A stretch of DNA of 64,000 nt from Mucilaginibacter hurinus (GCF_003324525.1 NZ_QGDC01000004.1:372001-436000); one strand, 5' to 3'; positions 19,644 to 29,657 are shown, numbered from the stretch's first letter. Notes: generated by a model from the sequence alone, not told the origin. Translations and numbers: made by a program.

Positions 19644-20681
19644 CTATTCGCAGCCTATCTTGTAAAAGAATGGTTCAGTAAGATCATTCGGGTTTGGGCC
19701 AACTGCAGGTTCACCCGGCGTGGCAGTAGCTGCATTTGTTAAAAAATATTCAATATGACTAAGTTGTGTGCCCTTACCTAGTTTAAATAATTGGCGCGGC
19801 CAAAATTCAATACGTCCCGTCTTATCAGTAAAGCGCGTAAACAGCGGCCTGCTCGTGGAGTTTATCCTTACATCATCAACAGTAACCGCCCTGGCATTTA
19901 AGTAAACATTTGTACCAATCAATTGAGGCACCGGACGTATATTCAGATCGTAGTCGATAGTTATAACATCATCCGCGGTGCCCTGTATAGGTACAGTGGC
20001 CGTCAGTTGCGGGTTACAAAAGTCAACCAGCGGACGGGTGCCATTTGTAACTTCAAAGCATTCAGAAAATACATTTTTGTAGGGGTTTACGTTACCATCG
20101 GTTATTGTATTAAGTGTTAGTGACACTACAACACCAAGTTTAACAAGCGTATTTTGCGGACCCGCTTTAACATTAATGGTAACGTTAATTGGGTTAGATA
20201 TCATCCCCTTAAATACAGTGTAAGGTTTACTCCAAAACGCTACCCACTCTACATCAGGCTTTAAATTGCCGCCCAAACCGCTTCTTTTAAGCATCACCTC
20301 AGGCCAACTTAAGTTAGCATATTCGTCTACAAATTCTGCCCCAACTGTGGCACGCTGGTCATCAGGCACAATTGTCATTGTTTGTGTAACTCCAAGCCCG
20401 TCGTAGTCCGATTCGTATGTAATTACAGCATTTTTGCGGATATCCCATGCTTTGGGCGCTAAAAAGCCGATGATCATCCGTGGCTGGCCGGCTTTTGGCG
20501 CCGTAACTTCTAAAAGAGAGGTTTTTACTTTTATAGTAAAATTTTCACCGGCTTTAACTGACGCAGGCATTTCAACAATCACCGGCTGTTCAAAACAACT
20601 TTGTATAACAAGCCCGATAATTACTGTAGCAGCCAGCAAGTAAAGTTTTTTTCCTTTGATCTTAATTTTTGATACTATCAT
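19644..20681 (-). CDS. DUF4961-like PUL lipoprotein
   Basis: A 345-residue lipoprotein with N-terminal hydrophobic segment and lipobox IQSC (Cys29). The body is beta-rich, with an Ig-like region about 35-180 (MPASVKAGENFTIKVKTS, INPVNVTINVKAG-like strands) and a second region 215-345 ending with Cys344. It resembles the DUF4961 family found in Bacteroidota polysaccharide loci. That family assignment is from memory of sequence style and is not certain. It overlaps the preceding gene by 1 bp. Likely role: glycan binding on the cell surface, as for SusE/SusF. Confidence 0.55.
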   Translation of the reverse strand: MIVSKIKIKGKKLYLLAATVIIGLVIQSCFEQPVIVEMPASVKAGENFTIKVKTSLLEVTAPKAGQPRMIIGFLAPKAWDIRKNAVITYESDYDGLGVTQTMTIVPDDQRATVGAEFVDEYANLSWPEVMLKRSGLGGNLKPDVEWVAFWSKPYTVFKGMISNPINVTINVKAGPQNTLVKLGVVVSLTLNTITDGNVNPYKNVFSECFEVTNGTRPLVDFCNPQLTATVPIQGTADDVITIDYDLNIRPVPQLIGTNVYLNARAVTVDDVRINSTSRPLFTRFTDKTGRIEFWPRQLFKLGKGTQLSHIEYFLTNAATATPGEPAVGPNPNDLTEPFFYKIGCE

Positions 20682-21163
20682 TATTCCGTTGTCTTTTCTA
20701 GCGTGTATTGGTAGGTGTTACGAAAACAACCCGAATTAAAGTTTATTATTAACTGGCGTTTGCCAACGGCGAACGGATAGTTAAAGTTTGCCGTTACAGG
20801 TACTTCGCCTTCACCTTTTAAAGTTATCAATGTGGTATAGTCCTGATTGTCGAGGCTAAATGTCCCATTGCTATTTTGCACAAATGGAATGTTGTTGCTG
20901 AGTTTAAAGGTTTTATCACTATTAAAATTTACCCTAAAACCGGCATAGTCAACACCGTAATTCACATTTAAACCATCTGCATTAAAAATGGCAGAACCAT
21001 TGCGCACAGCCTTTACTACTTTCCAGGTGCCTGTTATATCTTTAACACTCTCGGGTTGTATTTTTAGTCTTTCCGTTTTGCACGAAGTCATAACGCCAGT
21101 CATTATGATGATGATGCTAATGCACACCAATGCTTTAAGAAGTATATTATTTATCATTGACAT
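20681..21163 (-). CDS. DUF5004-like (lipocalin-type) PUL lipoprotein
   Basis: A 160-residue lipoprotein (lipobox MTSC, Cys28). The mature part starts with KDITGTWKVVKAVRNG and continues as short antiparallel strands, the pattern of small lipocalin-like domains annotated DUF5004 in Bacteroidota. It starts 11 bp after the SusD gene and overlaps the next gene by one base, so it belongs to the operon. A binding or assembly role at the outer surface is inferred from context only. Confidence 0.55.
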   Translation of the reverse strand: MSMINNILLKALVCISIIIIMTGVMTSCKTERLKIQPESVKDITGTWKVVKAVRNGSAIFNADGLNVNYGVDYAGFRVNFNSDKTFKLSNNIPFVQNSNGTFSLDNQDYTTLITLKGEGEVPVTANFNYPFAVGKRQLIINFNSGCFRNTYQYTLEKTTE

Positions 21164-21174
21164 AAGGATTTTAG

Positions 21175-22932
21175 TTAATAACCAGGGTTTTGCCTTAGCT
21201 TTCGGGATTTCGCCAACTCGCTAAGCGGGAGGGGCCAAAAATACATAGCAGTGTTAAACGAGTGTTTTATAAGCGGCACCCGCTCATAGGTGTAGTTACT
21301 ATTGGCCTGCTTAGTTATTTTCATGGCATGCATCATCTTATTCTCAGTTTGTTCAGCAATCTTCCAGCGCCGTACATCCCAAAAACGATGCGACTCAAAT
21401 GCTAGTTCCACCCGCCTTTCTTGTCTGATTACTTCGCGCATTTGCTGCTGGCTTAAGCCAGGTTTAACGCCGTAGCTGCTATCGGCGCCCGGCAAGATGC
21501 CCGCGCGTTGCCTTATAAGCCGCAAACAATGGTAAACACTATCATTAAAGCCTCCAGGGCCATCATATTCATTTTTGGCCTCCGCAAAATTTAGCAGTAT
21601 CTCGGCGTATCTTATAAGTGCATAATCGTGCAATGTACCCCAGTACGGGTTGTTAGGAACCTGCCTGTCATCAAGCATTTTATTTATATAGTAGCCTGTA
21701 GGTGTGCCTTTGCCATAACCATCTCCGGAGGGAGCGTCGGCATACGTATAAACCGGGTCGTAACCAAAATTGGAGGCATCAAACATCCTGTAAATTCGTT
21801 GTCCGTTGTATAAAATACTGTTATCAAATCGCGGATCACGATTTTTATAAGGATTTTTTGGATCATAACCTGAGCTGGGATCTGTTATGGCTAAGCCATT
21901 ATTCATCCCGAACGCTTCAGCCATTTCATGATAAGGCCAGGCATGCCGCGTGGCCCCGCGCGAGGGTGGCAGCCATAAGTTTTCAAATTCCTGGGTACCC
22001 GGAACACCTGCCTTAAAAAAAATGAATTCAAAATTTGGCGAAGCGCCGCCGGCTATAGTAAATAAATATTTAAATGCGTGGCCCGGTATTTTACTAACAG
22101 AGTCTGTTTGGGCATCAATTTGCAACAAACTGTAAGTTCCGCTTTGTATCACCTGTGCCGCAGCATTGGCAGCACGCTTCCAGCGGTTTGGGTCAATGGT
22201 AGTAAAGCCGGTAAGTTCGCCGCCAATATTCCCTTCGTTAAATAACGGGCTTGCTGCGTACAGTAAAACCCGTGCCTTTAAAGCCTGGCATGCTCCTATT
22301 GTTACCCTTGACAGGAAAGCGGCATCACGGGTGGGAGGTAAATACGTAGCCGCAGCGTCACATTCGGCCAAAATATAATTAACACATTCGGCATAAGTAT
22401 TTCGCGCGAGGTCAACATTGTCATCAGCCTTAAATACCGTATCGCCTACTATTGGCACGCCGCCATAGTGTTTTAGTAATATGGAGTAGTACCACGCGCG
22501 CAAAAAACGAGCCTCGCCCTTAGCGCGTGATTTTACGGTAGCGTCCATGTTTACGCCGGGCAATTTCTTTAAAAATAAATTAGCCGCGCGTATGTTTTTG
22601 TAACAGGTTAACCATGGCGAAGGGGTGGTATTTGCTGCATTTACAACACCTGTGGCAAACTGCCTGAAGGTTTCGCCGCCACCATTGCTGAATCCTTCGG
22701 CTTCGTCGCAGGCTGACTCAAGACCCGCGTTGCCGAATTGTACAGGATTGAAACTAAAACCTATCTGCGTGTAAATATTGGTTAAAAAAGACATTGTGCG
22801 GGCGCTGTCCGCAAATACCGCCGTTTCATCCAACTCGGATACTACGCCTGTATCAAAAAAATTACTCTTTTTACAAGAAGCAAATAAAATAAGCAATAGT
22901 AAGGTGTTTACACACACAAAAATCTTTCTCAT
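21175..22932 (-). CDS. SusD/RagB-family glycan-binding lipoprotein, first gene of the PUL operon
   Basis: A 585-residue surface lipoprotein (lipobox LFASC, Cys20). SusD motifs include ARFLRAWYYSILLKHYGGVPIVGD, ALKARVLLYAASPLF, RYAEILLNFAEAKNEYDG, RQRAG and ERRVELAFESHRFWDVRRWKIAEQ, ending YFWPLPLSELAKSRKLRQNPGY. No SusC lies before it: the promoter region is directly upstream. Its nearest SusC is 2.7 kb downstream, after three accessory lipoproteins. SusD-first order is unusual, because SusC normally precedes SusD. Confidence 0.92.
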   Translation of the reverse strand: MRKIFVCVNTLLLLILFASCKKSNFFDTGVVSELDETAVFADSARTMSFLTNIYTQIGFSFNPVQFGNAGLESACDEAEGFSNGGGETFRQFATGVVNAANTTPSPWLTCYKNIRAANLFLKKLPGVNMDATVKSRAKGEARFLRAWYYSILLKHYGGVPIVGDTVFKADDNVDLARNTYAECVNYILAECDAAATYLPPTRDAAFLSRVTIGACQALKARVLLYAASPLFNEGNIGGELTGFTTIDPNRWKRAANAAAQVIQSGTYSLLQIDAQTDSVSKIPGHAFKYLFTIAGGASPNFEFIFFKAGVPGTQEFENLWLPPSRGATRHAWPYHEMAEAFGMNNGLAITDPSSGYDPKNPYKNRDPRFDNSILYNGQRIYRMFDASNFGYDPVYTYADAPSGDGYGKGTPTGYYINKMLDDRQVPNNPYWGTLHDYALIRYAEILLNFAEAKNEYDGPGGFNDSVYHCLRLIRQRAGILPGADSSYGVKPGLSQQQMREVIRQERRVELAFESHRFWDVRRWKIAEQTENKMMHAMKITKQANSNYTYERVPLIKHSFNTAMYFWPLPLSELAKSRKLRQNPGY

Positions 22933-23292
22933 ATTATAATTTTAGGTGACCTTAACATGGTTGGGCCATGTAACCAGACGGCAATTTTATCTTTATGCTT
23001 TCAGGAACGCGTCCTGTTGCATCCTGCTTTTTATTAATATTTAATCAATTTACAATCATAATGATTTATTTATGACTAAATTTTCGGCAATTAATGACAT
23101 TTTACGGTCAAATCCTAATTTTTTTTAAAATAATTTTCGATACTTGCATTTATTATGATTAAATTATGAGTTTCCGGCGCGTAATTCTTTTGCGAGGACA
23201 GAGAGGGACGGTCTGCTGATAATATAAACCTATTTTAGCGTTTAGGCATCCGGCCGGCCTATAATAAACAAACCAATTATAAAAATATTGAA
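22933..23292. promoter_or_regulatory. Divergent control region with two sets of phased TGATT repeats
   Basis: The 360-bp gap between the SusD operon and a GH5 gene holds no ORF of note. Set 1: AATCA at 23043 and 23054 (minus-oriented TGATT), then TGATT at 23062 and TGACT at 23073, i.e. two 11-bp pairs facing each other. Set 2: TGATT at 23156 and TGAGT at 23167, also 11 bp apart. The layout resembles that at 35096-35141. It probably controls both directions. Confidence 0.45.
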
Positions 23293-24732
23293 ATGAGACT
23301 GAAAACAATCCCCTTCCTAATTGTCGCACTAGCTGTAGTGTTTACCAGTTGTAAAAAAGAAACGCTAAAGAACGCGTCAGAAAATTCATTAAAAGAAAAT
23401 GCAGTTCACGGCTATACGGTACATGCCAGCATAAGGAAGTTAGACAATGCCGGCGCTAATAACTTTAACTATGAATTTACCTTTTGGGTAAGCACTGATG
23501 CTCAGCCATTAACTGCCTTACAACTTCCGGCGCAGCTGCAACTTGTGGGTGAATTAAGTGCCGGTGGCACCAAAGAAATAAAAAAACTCACCCTGCAAAC
23601 AGGTACGAGGGTAACGCGAAAAATATACAGGCTAACCTCGCCCGTATCTGTAATAGGCAAGTTCAGTGTACCCGGCTTATACCAGGGGAAGCAAATAAAT
23701 TGTACAGCTACAGTGATTGAGCAGCCTTACAACCTTCCCGCCGTCGCTGTGCAGGGCACGGGTTTCGTCGACTCGGAGGGCAAAAAATTTATTCCGTGGG
23801 GTGTAAATTATACCAACGGCAAAACTTTTTTATTAATGGATAATGAATGGTATGACGAAACCGACTGGCAGATCATTAAACAAGATTTCAGAGAAATGAA
23901 GGCTATGGGGCTGAACATAGTACGAATTCACCTGCAATATAAAAACTTCATGACCGGTGTTAATACACCCAACCTGCAATCATTAAAACGGCTTAAAGAG
24001 TTAATAGATTTTACGGCTACTATTGGCCTGTACCTGGATATAACCGGGTTATGCAGCTACCTCAATGAAGATCCGGCATGGTATACAAACCTTGACGAAG
24101 CCGGACGCTGGGCAACACAGGCATTGTTTTGGAAAGCTGTGGCACGGGTAGCTAAGGGCAACAATAATGTATTCTGTTATAATTTAATTAATGAACCCGT
24201 TACGCCTACATCTGCAACAACTATATGGTTACCGGGAGAAGCTTTTGGTGGATTATATTATTATGTACAGCATATAACGCGGCAACCAGCAGGCCGGTCA
24301 TGGACTGCCATTACAAGCGCATGGATAAGCAAGCTTAAAAGCGCCATACGCGAAGAGGATAACCGCACCCTTGTAACAGTTGGGTTTATAGGGTTAGGAA
24401 AGATTTCGTATTTTAACGATCTGCTTGATTACAACAGCATTCACATCTATCCAAAGTCCAACACAATTACCCAGTCATTAAATATTATAAAATCAAGCCA
24501 ATCTGACAAACCTTTAGTTGTTGAAGAAACAAGCTGGGAAGCCGGTTACGATAATATGAGGTTATTTATTAATACCACACAAAACGATGGTTTAACGGTA
24601 GGTTATATGGCGCACTACCACGGTGAAACCATCGAAGATCTTGAAAAGCAAAGTGGCATGGGACCAGCTATACAGCGTGAATGGTATAAAATATTTATGT
24701 TTGAATTGAATCCTAATTTTAACAAGCCCTAA
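23293..24732 (+). CDS. GH5-like glycoside hydrolase lipoprotein with N-terminal beta-domain
   Basis: A 479-residue lipoprotein (lipobox FTSC, Cys20). Residues about 38-145 form a beta-rich Ig-like domain; 150-479 is a GH5-type barrel: FIPWGVNY, MGLNIVRIHLQ (206-215), LYLDITGLCSY (247-256), AGRWATQALFWKAVA, NEP with the acid/base Glu301, SIHIYP (His384) and VVEETSW with nucleophile candidate Glu412. Two other proteins in the window (32888-34024, 35234-36826) share these motifs, so they form one subfamily. The barrel suggests an endo- or exo-acting beta-glycanase or glycosidase; the bond is unknown. Divergent from the SusD operon. Confidence 0.8.
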   Translation: MRLKTIPFLIVALAVVFTSCKKETLKNASENSLKENAVHGYTVHASIRKLDNAGANNFNYEFTFWVSTDAQPLTALQLPAQLQLVGELSAGGTKEIKKLTLQTGTRVTRKIYRLTSPVSVIGKFSVPGLYQGKQINCTATVIEQPYNLPAVAVQGTGFVDSEGKKFIPWGVNYTNGKTFLLMDNEWYDETDWQIIKQDFREMKAMGLNIVRIHLQYKNFMTGVNTPNLQSLKRLKELIDFTATIGLYLDITGLCSYLNEDPAWYTNLDEAGRWATQALFWKAVARVAKGNNNVFCYNLINEPVTPTSATTIWLPGEAFGGLYYYVQHITRQPAGRSWTAITSAWISKLKSAIREEDNRTLVTVGFIGLGKISYFNDLLDYNSIHIYPKSNTITQSLNIIKSSQSDKPLVVEETSWEAGYDNMRLFINTTQNDGLTVGYMAHYHGETIEDLEKQSGMGPAIQREWYKIFMFELNPNFNKP

Positions 24733-24841
24733 AGGCTACTAAGTTTTAGATTAATTTTTAGGGTGTTAAGCAGGGACTGCCGCCCTAAAAAAGTCGTTGT
24801 ATATGATTATAAGATGTATTATTAGAGACTTTTGCATAAAT

Positions 24842-26185
24842 ATGAGCAAATATATTATAGCGTTAGCATGTTTATCCATCACTATAGCAAGCTGTAAAAA
24901 AAGGAATGAAAACCCCGCAAAAAGCGCCGGCAACAACATTTTGTCATTTACCATTAACAACAGCCAGGTAGGCGAAGCAGTTTTAAATGCCGACTCCGCA
25001 ACTATACGGATTTTTGTAAAACAAGGAACAGACCTGACTACTATTAAGCCAGAAATACGCGTAGCCGACAAAGCCAGCATATCCCCGGCATCCGGCCAGC
25101 AAGTTAATTTATTACCTGACAGCGTTATAACATACACGGTAACGGCGGAATCTGGCGCAACTCAAAAATGGCAGGTTCAGGTGAAAATATACCCGAAACC
25201 AAACCTTGCAAGTTATAAACCTGATGTAAAGCCCGACTCTGTATTTCAAGGCTATTTTACCCGCTATAATGGGTGGAACAGCGGCGACGGGGCACAGTCA
25301 ATTTTACTTCCGGATGGACGCACGGTATGGATGTTCGGCGATTCATTTGTAGGCGAGGTAAACCCCGACCGTACACGTGTGAATAACAAAACATGGTTTA
25401 TAAACAACGTGATGATGATACAGCAAGGCAGTGAGTTTACAACCCATCACGGCGGAACATCTGATAAGCCCACTGCCCTGTTTGTGCCCGATAATCCCAA
25501 GCGCTTTTATTGGGCAAGGCACGGCTTTGTTGATGGCAATGAGCTTTACCTGACCCTGATGGAACTTGAAAAAGTAAAGGTGAACGGCAGGGACGAGTTG
25601 GCGCATCATGCCGATAAGATGGCTGTATTAAGCCTGCCAGATATGAGATATATTAAAATGCTGGATATACCATACCGTAACGGAATTAGTTATGGCGACC
25701 GCTGCTTTAGCGATGGCAACTACAATTATATGTTTGGACAAAAGGGCAACGGCTGGAACAACTATTTATATATAGCGCGGGCAGCGGCTGGCAAAGCCAA
25801 AGATACCTGGGAGTTTTTTGCGGGTGATAAAGGCTGGGTTAAAGATATGAGCAGCGCTACTACAATTAAAATGGCAACGCACATCAGTTCGGCGCCTACA
25901 TTGATAAACCGGAACGGCAGATATTATATGATTATACACCGCAACTTTTTCTCAAACGATATATTGATGTTCAGGGCTGACAAACCCGAGGGGCCGTATA
26001 CCGATGAAGTAAAATTGTATACAACTACCGATGCCGACAACTCATACCTGGCAATTGGGCACCCTCAATTTATGGAAGGCAACAGGCTGCTTATAGGGTA
26101 CTCTGTTGCAGGCGATATTTTTAAATCATATAAGAACGTAGATATATGTGTGCCCAAATTTATAAGGGTTACTCTGCCTGAATAA
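24842..26185 (+). CDS. Lipoprotein with DUF5018-like domain and a DUF4185/DUF5005-like propeller
   Basis: 447 residues from the chosen ATG at 24842, which gives a clean signal peptide and lipobox (ITIASC, Cys18); an in-frame ATG at 24797 would add 15 residues and spoil it. Residues about 28-115 look like a DUF5018-type Ig fold (ILSFTINN, ISPASGQQVNL, YTVTAESGATQKWQVQV). The rest is propeller-like with DGRTVWMFGDSFVGEV, FYWARHGFVDGNELYLTLMEL and SAPTLINRNGRYYMIIHRN, as in DUF4185/DUF5005 proteins related to glycosidase propellers. It follows the GH5 gene by 109 bp. Catalytic activity is not shown. Confidence 0.65.
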   Translation: MSKYIIALACLSITIASCKKRNENPAKSAGNNILSFTINNSQVGEAVLNADSATIRIFVKQGTDLTTIKPEIRVADKASISPASGQQVNLLPDSVITYTVTAESGATQKWQVQVKIYPKPNLASYKPDVKPDSVFQGYFTRYNGWNSGDGAQSILLPDGRTVWMFGDSFVGEVNPDRTRVNNKTWFINNVMMIQQGSEFTTHHGGTSDKPTALFVPDNPKRFYWARHGFVDGNELYLTLMELEKVKVNGRDELAHHADKMAVLSLPDMRYIKMLDIPYRNGISYGDRCFSDGNYNYMFGQKGNGWNNYLYIARAAAGKAKDTWEFFAGDKGWVKDMSSATTIKMATHISSAPTLINRNGRYYMIIHRNFFSNDILMFRADKPEGPYTDEVKLYTTTDADNSYLAIGHPQFMEGNRLLIGYSVAGDIFKSYKNVDICVPKFIRVTLPE

Positions 26186-26513
26186 TTGATAATAAGCATA
26201 CCGGATGTATAGGCACTAACACAGGTGCCAACATGCTACTAACTGAGGATGATGGAAACATCCATCCAACGACTTGTCCTGTTACGCCATTTAAGATAAA
26301 TTAAGGGATCCCGCCCGATGTGTAAGAATCTTCTTTTTTGATTATTATATGATTTTATTTTGATTAAAAAGATGAATATTTGAATAAATACTGCACATAT
26401 TTGACAAATTTAACTTAAATTGCATTGGCTTCATTTCGTCATACAACTAAATATAGGGCAAGGTGTGAACGATTGAATGCCAAGTTTAATTAAACCTATA
26501 ATTTTTTATTGAC
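26186..26513. promoter_or_regulatory. Control region of the GH106 gene with three phased TGATT repeats
   Basis: The 328-bp gap holds no supported gene. TTTGATTATTA, TATGATTTTAT and TTTGATTAAAA run head to tail at 26337-26369, with TGATT at 26339, 26350 and 26361. A -7-like CATATTTG (26396-26403, 7/8 match to TAnnTTTG) lies 27 bp beyond the repeats, so a protein bound there could touch the polymerase. The ATG of the GH106 gene is 110 bp further on. Confidence 0.5.
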
Positions 26514-29468
26514 ATGAGAAGAAAACATTTGGCGCTTGGCCTGGTGATACCCCTGGTAATAGCGTTTTGCTCTTTTACCATTACATTTCGTAATACTGCG
26601 CAAAATAAAGCATTGCAAAGTGACGACACGCTGGCACGCGGCTTTGCTGCACCACCAAAAGCCTCGCGCCCGCAAGTATTTTGGGATTGGATGGGAGGAT
26701 TGATTAGCCGGGAAGGCATAACTAAAGATTTGGAAGCCCTTGCTGCACAGGGCATAAGCGGTGTTCTTGTTATGCAAATGCCCGACCAGGCTACTGACGG
26801 GGTAGCCGTTACTTTCGGCGATTACAAAGGAAAAGTAAAATGCCTGAGCGATGAGTGGTTTAACCTGGTAAATTTTGCCATTGGGGAGTGCGATCGTTTG
26901 GGACTTAGCTTTTCCATATTCATTTCGCCTGGTTGGAGCCATGCGGGCGGCCCCTGGGTAACTCCAGAGTTTGGTTTAAAAAAGTTACAGGCTACAGAAT
27001 TAACCGTAACAGGGCCGGCCAAGGTTGACAAGCTATTGCCACCGCCACCAAAATTAATTGGTATAAAAGCTGAATATGTTAAACCAGAAGATCCGGCTTA
27101 CTATAAAGATTTTGCAGTTGTAGCCATCCCTGATGACACCTTAATTGCCGCAAGGGATATTATTGACATAAGTAAAAACTTTAACGCTGAGAGCAGACTG
27201 AAATGGAACGCGCCGAAAGGCAAGTGGAAAATTGTACGACTCGGCATTGCATCTGAAAACGGCCAAAACCACCCTGCCCCACCCGAAGGCACAGGCCTGG
27301 AAAGTGACCGTATGAACCCAAAAGCAGTACAGATAGTGTTTGACGGAATGGTTGGGCGCATTTTGCGCGAAGCAAAAGCCAAAGGCTACCGTTCATTTAA
27401 AGCATTTGAAACGGATAGCTACGAAGGCGGGTACCAGGACATCACCGACGATTTCCGGGAACAGTTTAAACGCCGCCGCGGTTATGATTGTCTTACGTGG
27501 CTTCCGGCGTGGACTAATGAAAAATTGGTAATAAACAATGCCGACCTAACTGCCCGTTTCCGCCTCGACATGCAGCAAACAATTACAGAACTGCACACTG
27601 AGCGTTTCTACAGCGAATTGCGCCGGTTGGCTGATGTTAATGGCTTAACCTGGATGACAGAGCCATATTGGGGCATGCCGCAGGACTGGAGGACAACCGG
27701 GTCAAAATCAACTATGCCGGGATGCGAGTTTTGGGTAGCACCTAATACATCATCTGCTAATCCGGCTTATTTAATTGGCGCTGCGCCTGACATAGCCGCA
27801 CTATATGGTCTGCCTGTTGTCTGGGCCGAATCATTTACAGCTGAATCATTTAACAGTGCCTGGCGAAACGACCCCTACTTTTTAAAACCCTGGGGCGATA
27901 TAGCTTTTTGCCGTGGAATTAACCAGGTATATTTTCATGGCTTTACCCATAATCCGTTTGATGACCGGTACCAGCCCGGGGTAAGCATGGGCTTTTGGGG
28001 CACACAGATAACCCGGCACGCCACCTGGTGGCCATACTCACTACCATGGCATACCTATTTGGCGCGGTGCCAATATCTGCTACGTCAGGGACGCCCGGTA
28101 AATGACCTGTTATCATATCCATCAAGCATTCAAAGCGTATCCGGCCCGGCAGTTAACTCAGGCGTATACAGACAGGTGGTATTAAACGACGAGTCACTTT
28201 TTTCACGAATTTCGGTAGTCAATGGCCGCATAGTAGTAAAGGGTGGGGGCGAATTTGCAGCGCTGGCACTTGCGCCATGGACAGCTTATAAACCTGAAGC
28301 TTTGCGTCGCATACTTGAACTGGTAAAAGAAGGTGCAACCCTTATTGGCGGGCGACCACCGTCAAGGTCGCCTAGTTTGCAGAACTACCCCGCTTGTGAC
28401 AGCGAAGTCGGCGCGCTTGTAAATGAGATATGGGGAAACGAAAATTCTGCGAATGAACGCAACCTGGGCAAAGGGCGGGTTATTAACACAGGTGACGTTG
28501 CCGGAGCAATGGATAAAATAACAAGTCCGGATGTGCGCTTTACTACCGCTAAAAAGGATACCGGCAACAGGTTTGATTTTGTACACCGTCGTGATGGTGA
28601 TACTGATATCTATTTTATCTGCAACTCCAGTGATAACCCGGTTGATGTAACCGCTGATTTTAGAGTGGCGGGCAAATTTGCTGAACAATGGGATGCCACA
28701 AGCGGTGCTACACTGGCGGTTACCAATGCACAGCAAAAAGACGGACGCACCCTGGTTCCGGTACATTTTGAACCTCGCCAATCATTTTTTATCATATTTA
28801 AAAAGGCAGCTAGTGCCCAGCTTTCAACTAACCTTACTGCAAACAAACGCAGTACAGTTGCAGTTTTAAAAGGAGGCTGGGAGGTTGCATTTGACCCAAA
28901 ATGGGGCGGGCCGGCAAAAATAAAATTTGACACCCTGCAGGATTGGAGCAAACACCCCGAAGAGGGCGTGAAATATTACAGCGGTACAGCTGTATATGCT
29001 AAAACTTTTGACGTAGATGCAGTAGTACTAAAAAACAAAAACCTATATATCGATTTAGGTGAAGTACAAAACATAGCCCGTGTAAACCTTAACGGGAAAG
29101 ACCTGGGTGTAATATGGTGCGCGCCATGGCACGCCATTATACCTCCGGGCATTTTAAAAAGCAGGGGCAACAAACTAACCATACAAGTAGTTAATACATG
29201 GGCAAACAGACTGGTGGGCGACGAACAAAAACCCGACGACGCTGAGTTGGTAGCCTGGAACCCGCCGGGTGAACGCAAGGGGAGCTACGATAAAAGTGTA
29301 GGCTCGCACAGGTTAAAGGACCTCCCGGATTGGCTTGTACGCGGTGCCGAGCGTCCGGCCACAGGTAGATATACTTTTTCTACCTGGAGATTTTACAACA
29401 AGGATGCTCCGCTTATACCCGCGGGGCTGCTTGGCCCGGTAAGCATTAAGGCTGCCGTTGAAAAATAG
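26514..29468 (+). CDS. GH106-type alpha-L-rhamnosidase-like glycoside hydrolase
   Basis: A 984-residue exported protein with a signal peptide or anchor (about 5-25). The N-terminal barrel opens with ARGFAAPPKASRPQVFWDWMGG and GITKDLEALAAQGISGVLVMQMP, the hallmark of GH106. Acidic residues in expected places are FKAFETDSYEGGY, WMTEPYWGMP and VWAESFTAE. The C-terminal part (about 780-984) is a jelly-roll domain with YSGTAVYAKTFDV, VQNIARVNLNGKDLGVIWCAPW and LTIQVVNTWANRLVGD. Known GH106 enzymes cut terminal alpha-L-rhamnose from rhamnogalacturonans. This fits the rhamnose catabolic genes to the left. Confidence 0.8.
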   Translation: MRRKHLALGLVIPLVIAFCSFTITFRNTAQNKALQSDDTLARGFAAPPKASRPQVFWDWMGGLISREGITKDLEALAAQGISGVLVMQMPDQATDGVAVTFGDYKGKVKCLSDEWFNLVNFAIGECDRLGLSFSIFISPGWSHAGGPWVTPEFGLKKLQATELTVTGPAKVDKLLPPPPKLIGIKAEYVKPEDPAYYKDFAVVAIPDDTLIAARDIIDISKNFNAESRLKWNAPKGKWKIVRLGIASENGQNHPAPPEGTGLESDRMNPKAVQIVFDGMVGRILREAKAKGYRSFKAFETDSYEGGYQDITDDFREQFKRRRGYDCLTWLPAWTNEKLVINNADLTARFRLDMQQTITELHTERFYSELRRLADVNGLTWMTEPYWGMPQDWRTTGSKSTMPGCEFWVAPNTSSANPAYLIGAAPDIAALYGLPVVWAESFTAESFNSAWRNDPYFLKPWGDIAFCRGINQVYFHGFTHNPFDDRYQPGVSMGFWGTQITRHATWWPYSLPWHTYLARCQYLLRQGRPVNDLLSYPSSIQSVSGPAVNSGVYRQVVLNDESLFSRISVVNGRIVVKGGGEFAALALAPWTAYKPEALRRILELVKEGATLIGGRPPSRSPSLQNYPACDSEVGALVNEIWGNENSANERNLGKGRVINTGDVAGAMDKITSPDVRFTTAKKDTGNRFDFVHRRDGDTDIYFICNSSDNPVDVTADFRVAGKFAEQWDATSGATLAVTNAQQKDGRTLVPVHFEPRQSFFIIFKKAASAQLSTNLTANKRSTVAVLKGGWEVAFDPKWGGPAKIKFDTLQDWSKHPEEGVKYYSGTAVYAKTFDVDAVVLKNKNLYIDLGEVQNIARVNLNGKDLGVIWCAPWHAIIPPGILKSRGNKLTIQVVNTWANRLVGDEQKPDDAELVAWNPPGERKGSYDKSVGSHRLKDLPDWLVRGAERPATGRYTFSTWRFYNKDAPLIPAGLLGPVSIKAAVEK

Positions 29469-29484
29469 CCTGATTTTTGTTGTT

Positions 29485-29530
29485 AGCACAAAGAGGCTGT
29501 CTCGCGGTGAGACAGCCTCTTCGTGCTTTT
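29485..29530 (+). terminator. Strong rho-independent terminator of the GH106 gene
   Basis: A 19-base arm (29485-29503) pairs almost perfectly with 29509-29527 around a 5-nt loop and is followed by TTTT. The stem core is GAGGCTGTCTC. Confidence 0.85.
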
Positions 29531-29657
29531 GGAGCATTTGTAATATTTAACGGCCATAAGCAGCGTTGAGAAAGGCAACATAATTGTGCTAACGAGCATC
29601 TTTGACTTCGCCCAAACACGTTTAGCTTAATACTTCACTGTAGGTTTACTTTGGAAA

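Noticed and set aside
24755-24792. Possible terminator between the GH5 and DUF5018-like genes
   Set aside because: An 11-bp stem exists (24755-24765 with 24781-24791), but no T run follows on either strand and the loop is 15 nt, so I did not list it as a terminator.
27101-27396. Minus-strand ORFs opposite the GH106 gene
   Set aside because: Shadows of a well-supported coding frame; no domain and poor starts.
28362-28951. Further overlapping minus-strand ORFs opposite the GH106 gene
   Set aside because: Same reason: the sense frame carries recognisable GH106 blocks, the antisense products do not match anything.
29313-29537. 74-codon minus-strand ORF over the GH106 terminator
   Set aside because: Overlaps the end of a real gene and a strong terminator hairpin; no plausible promoter or domain.
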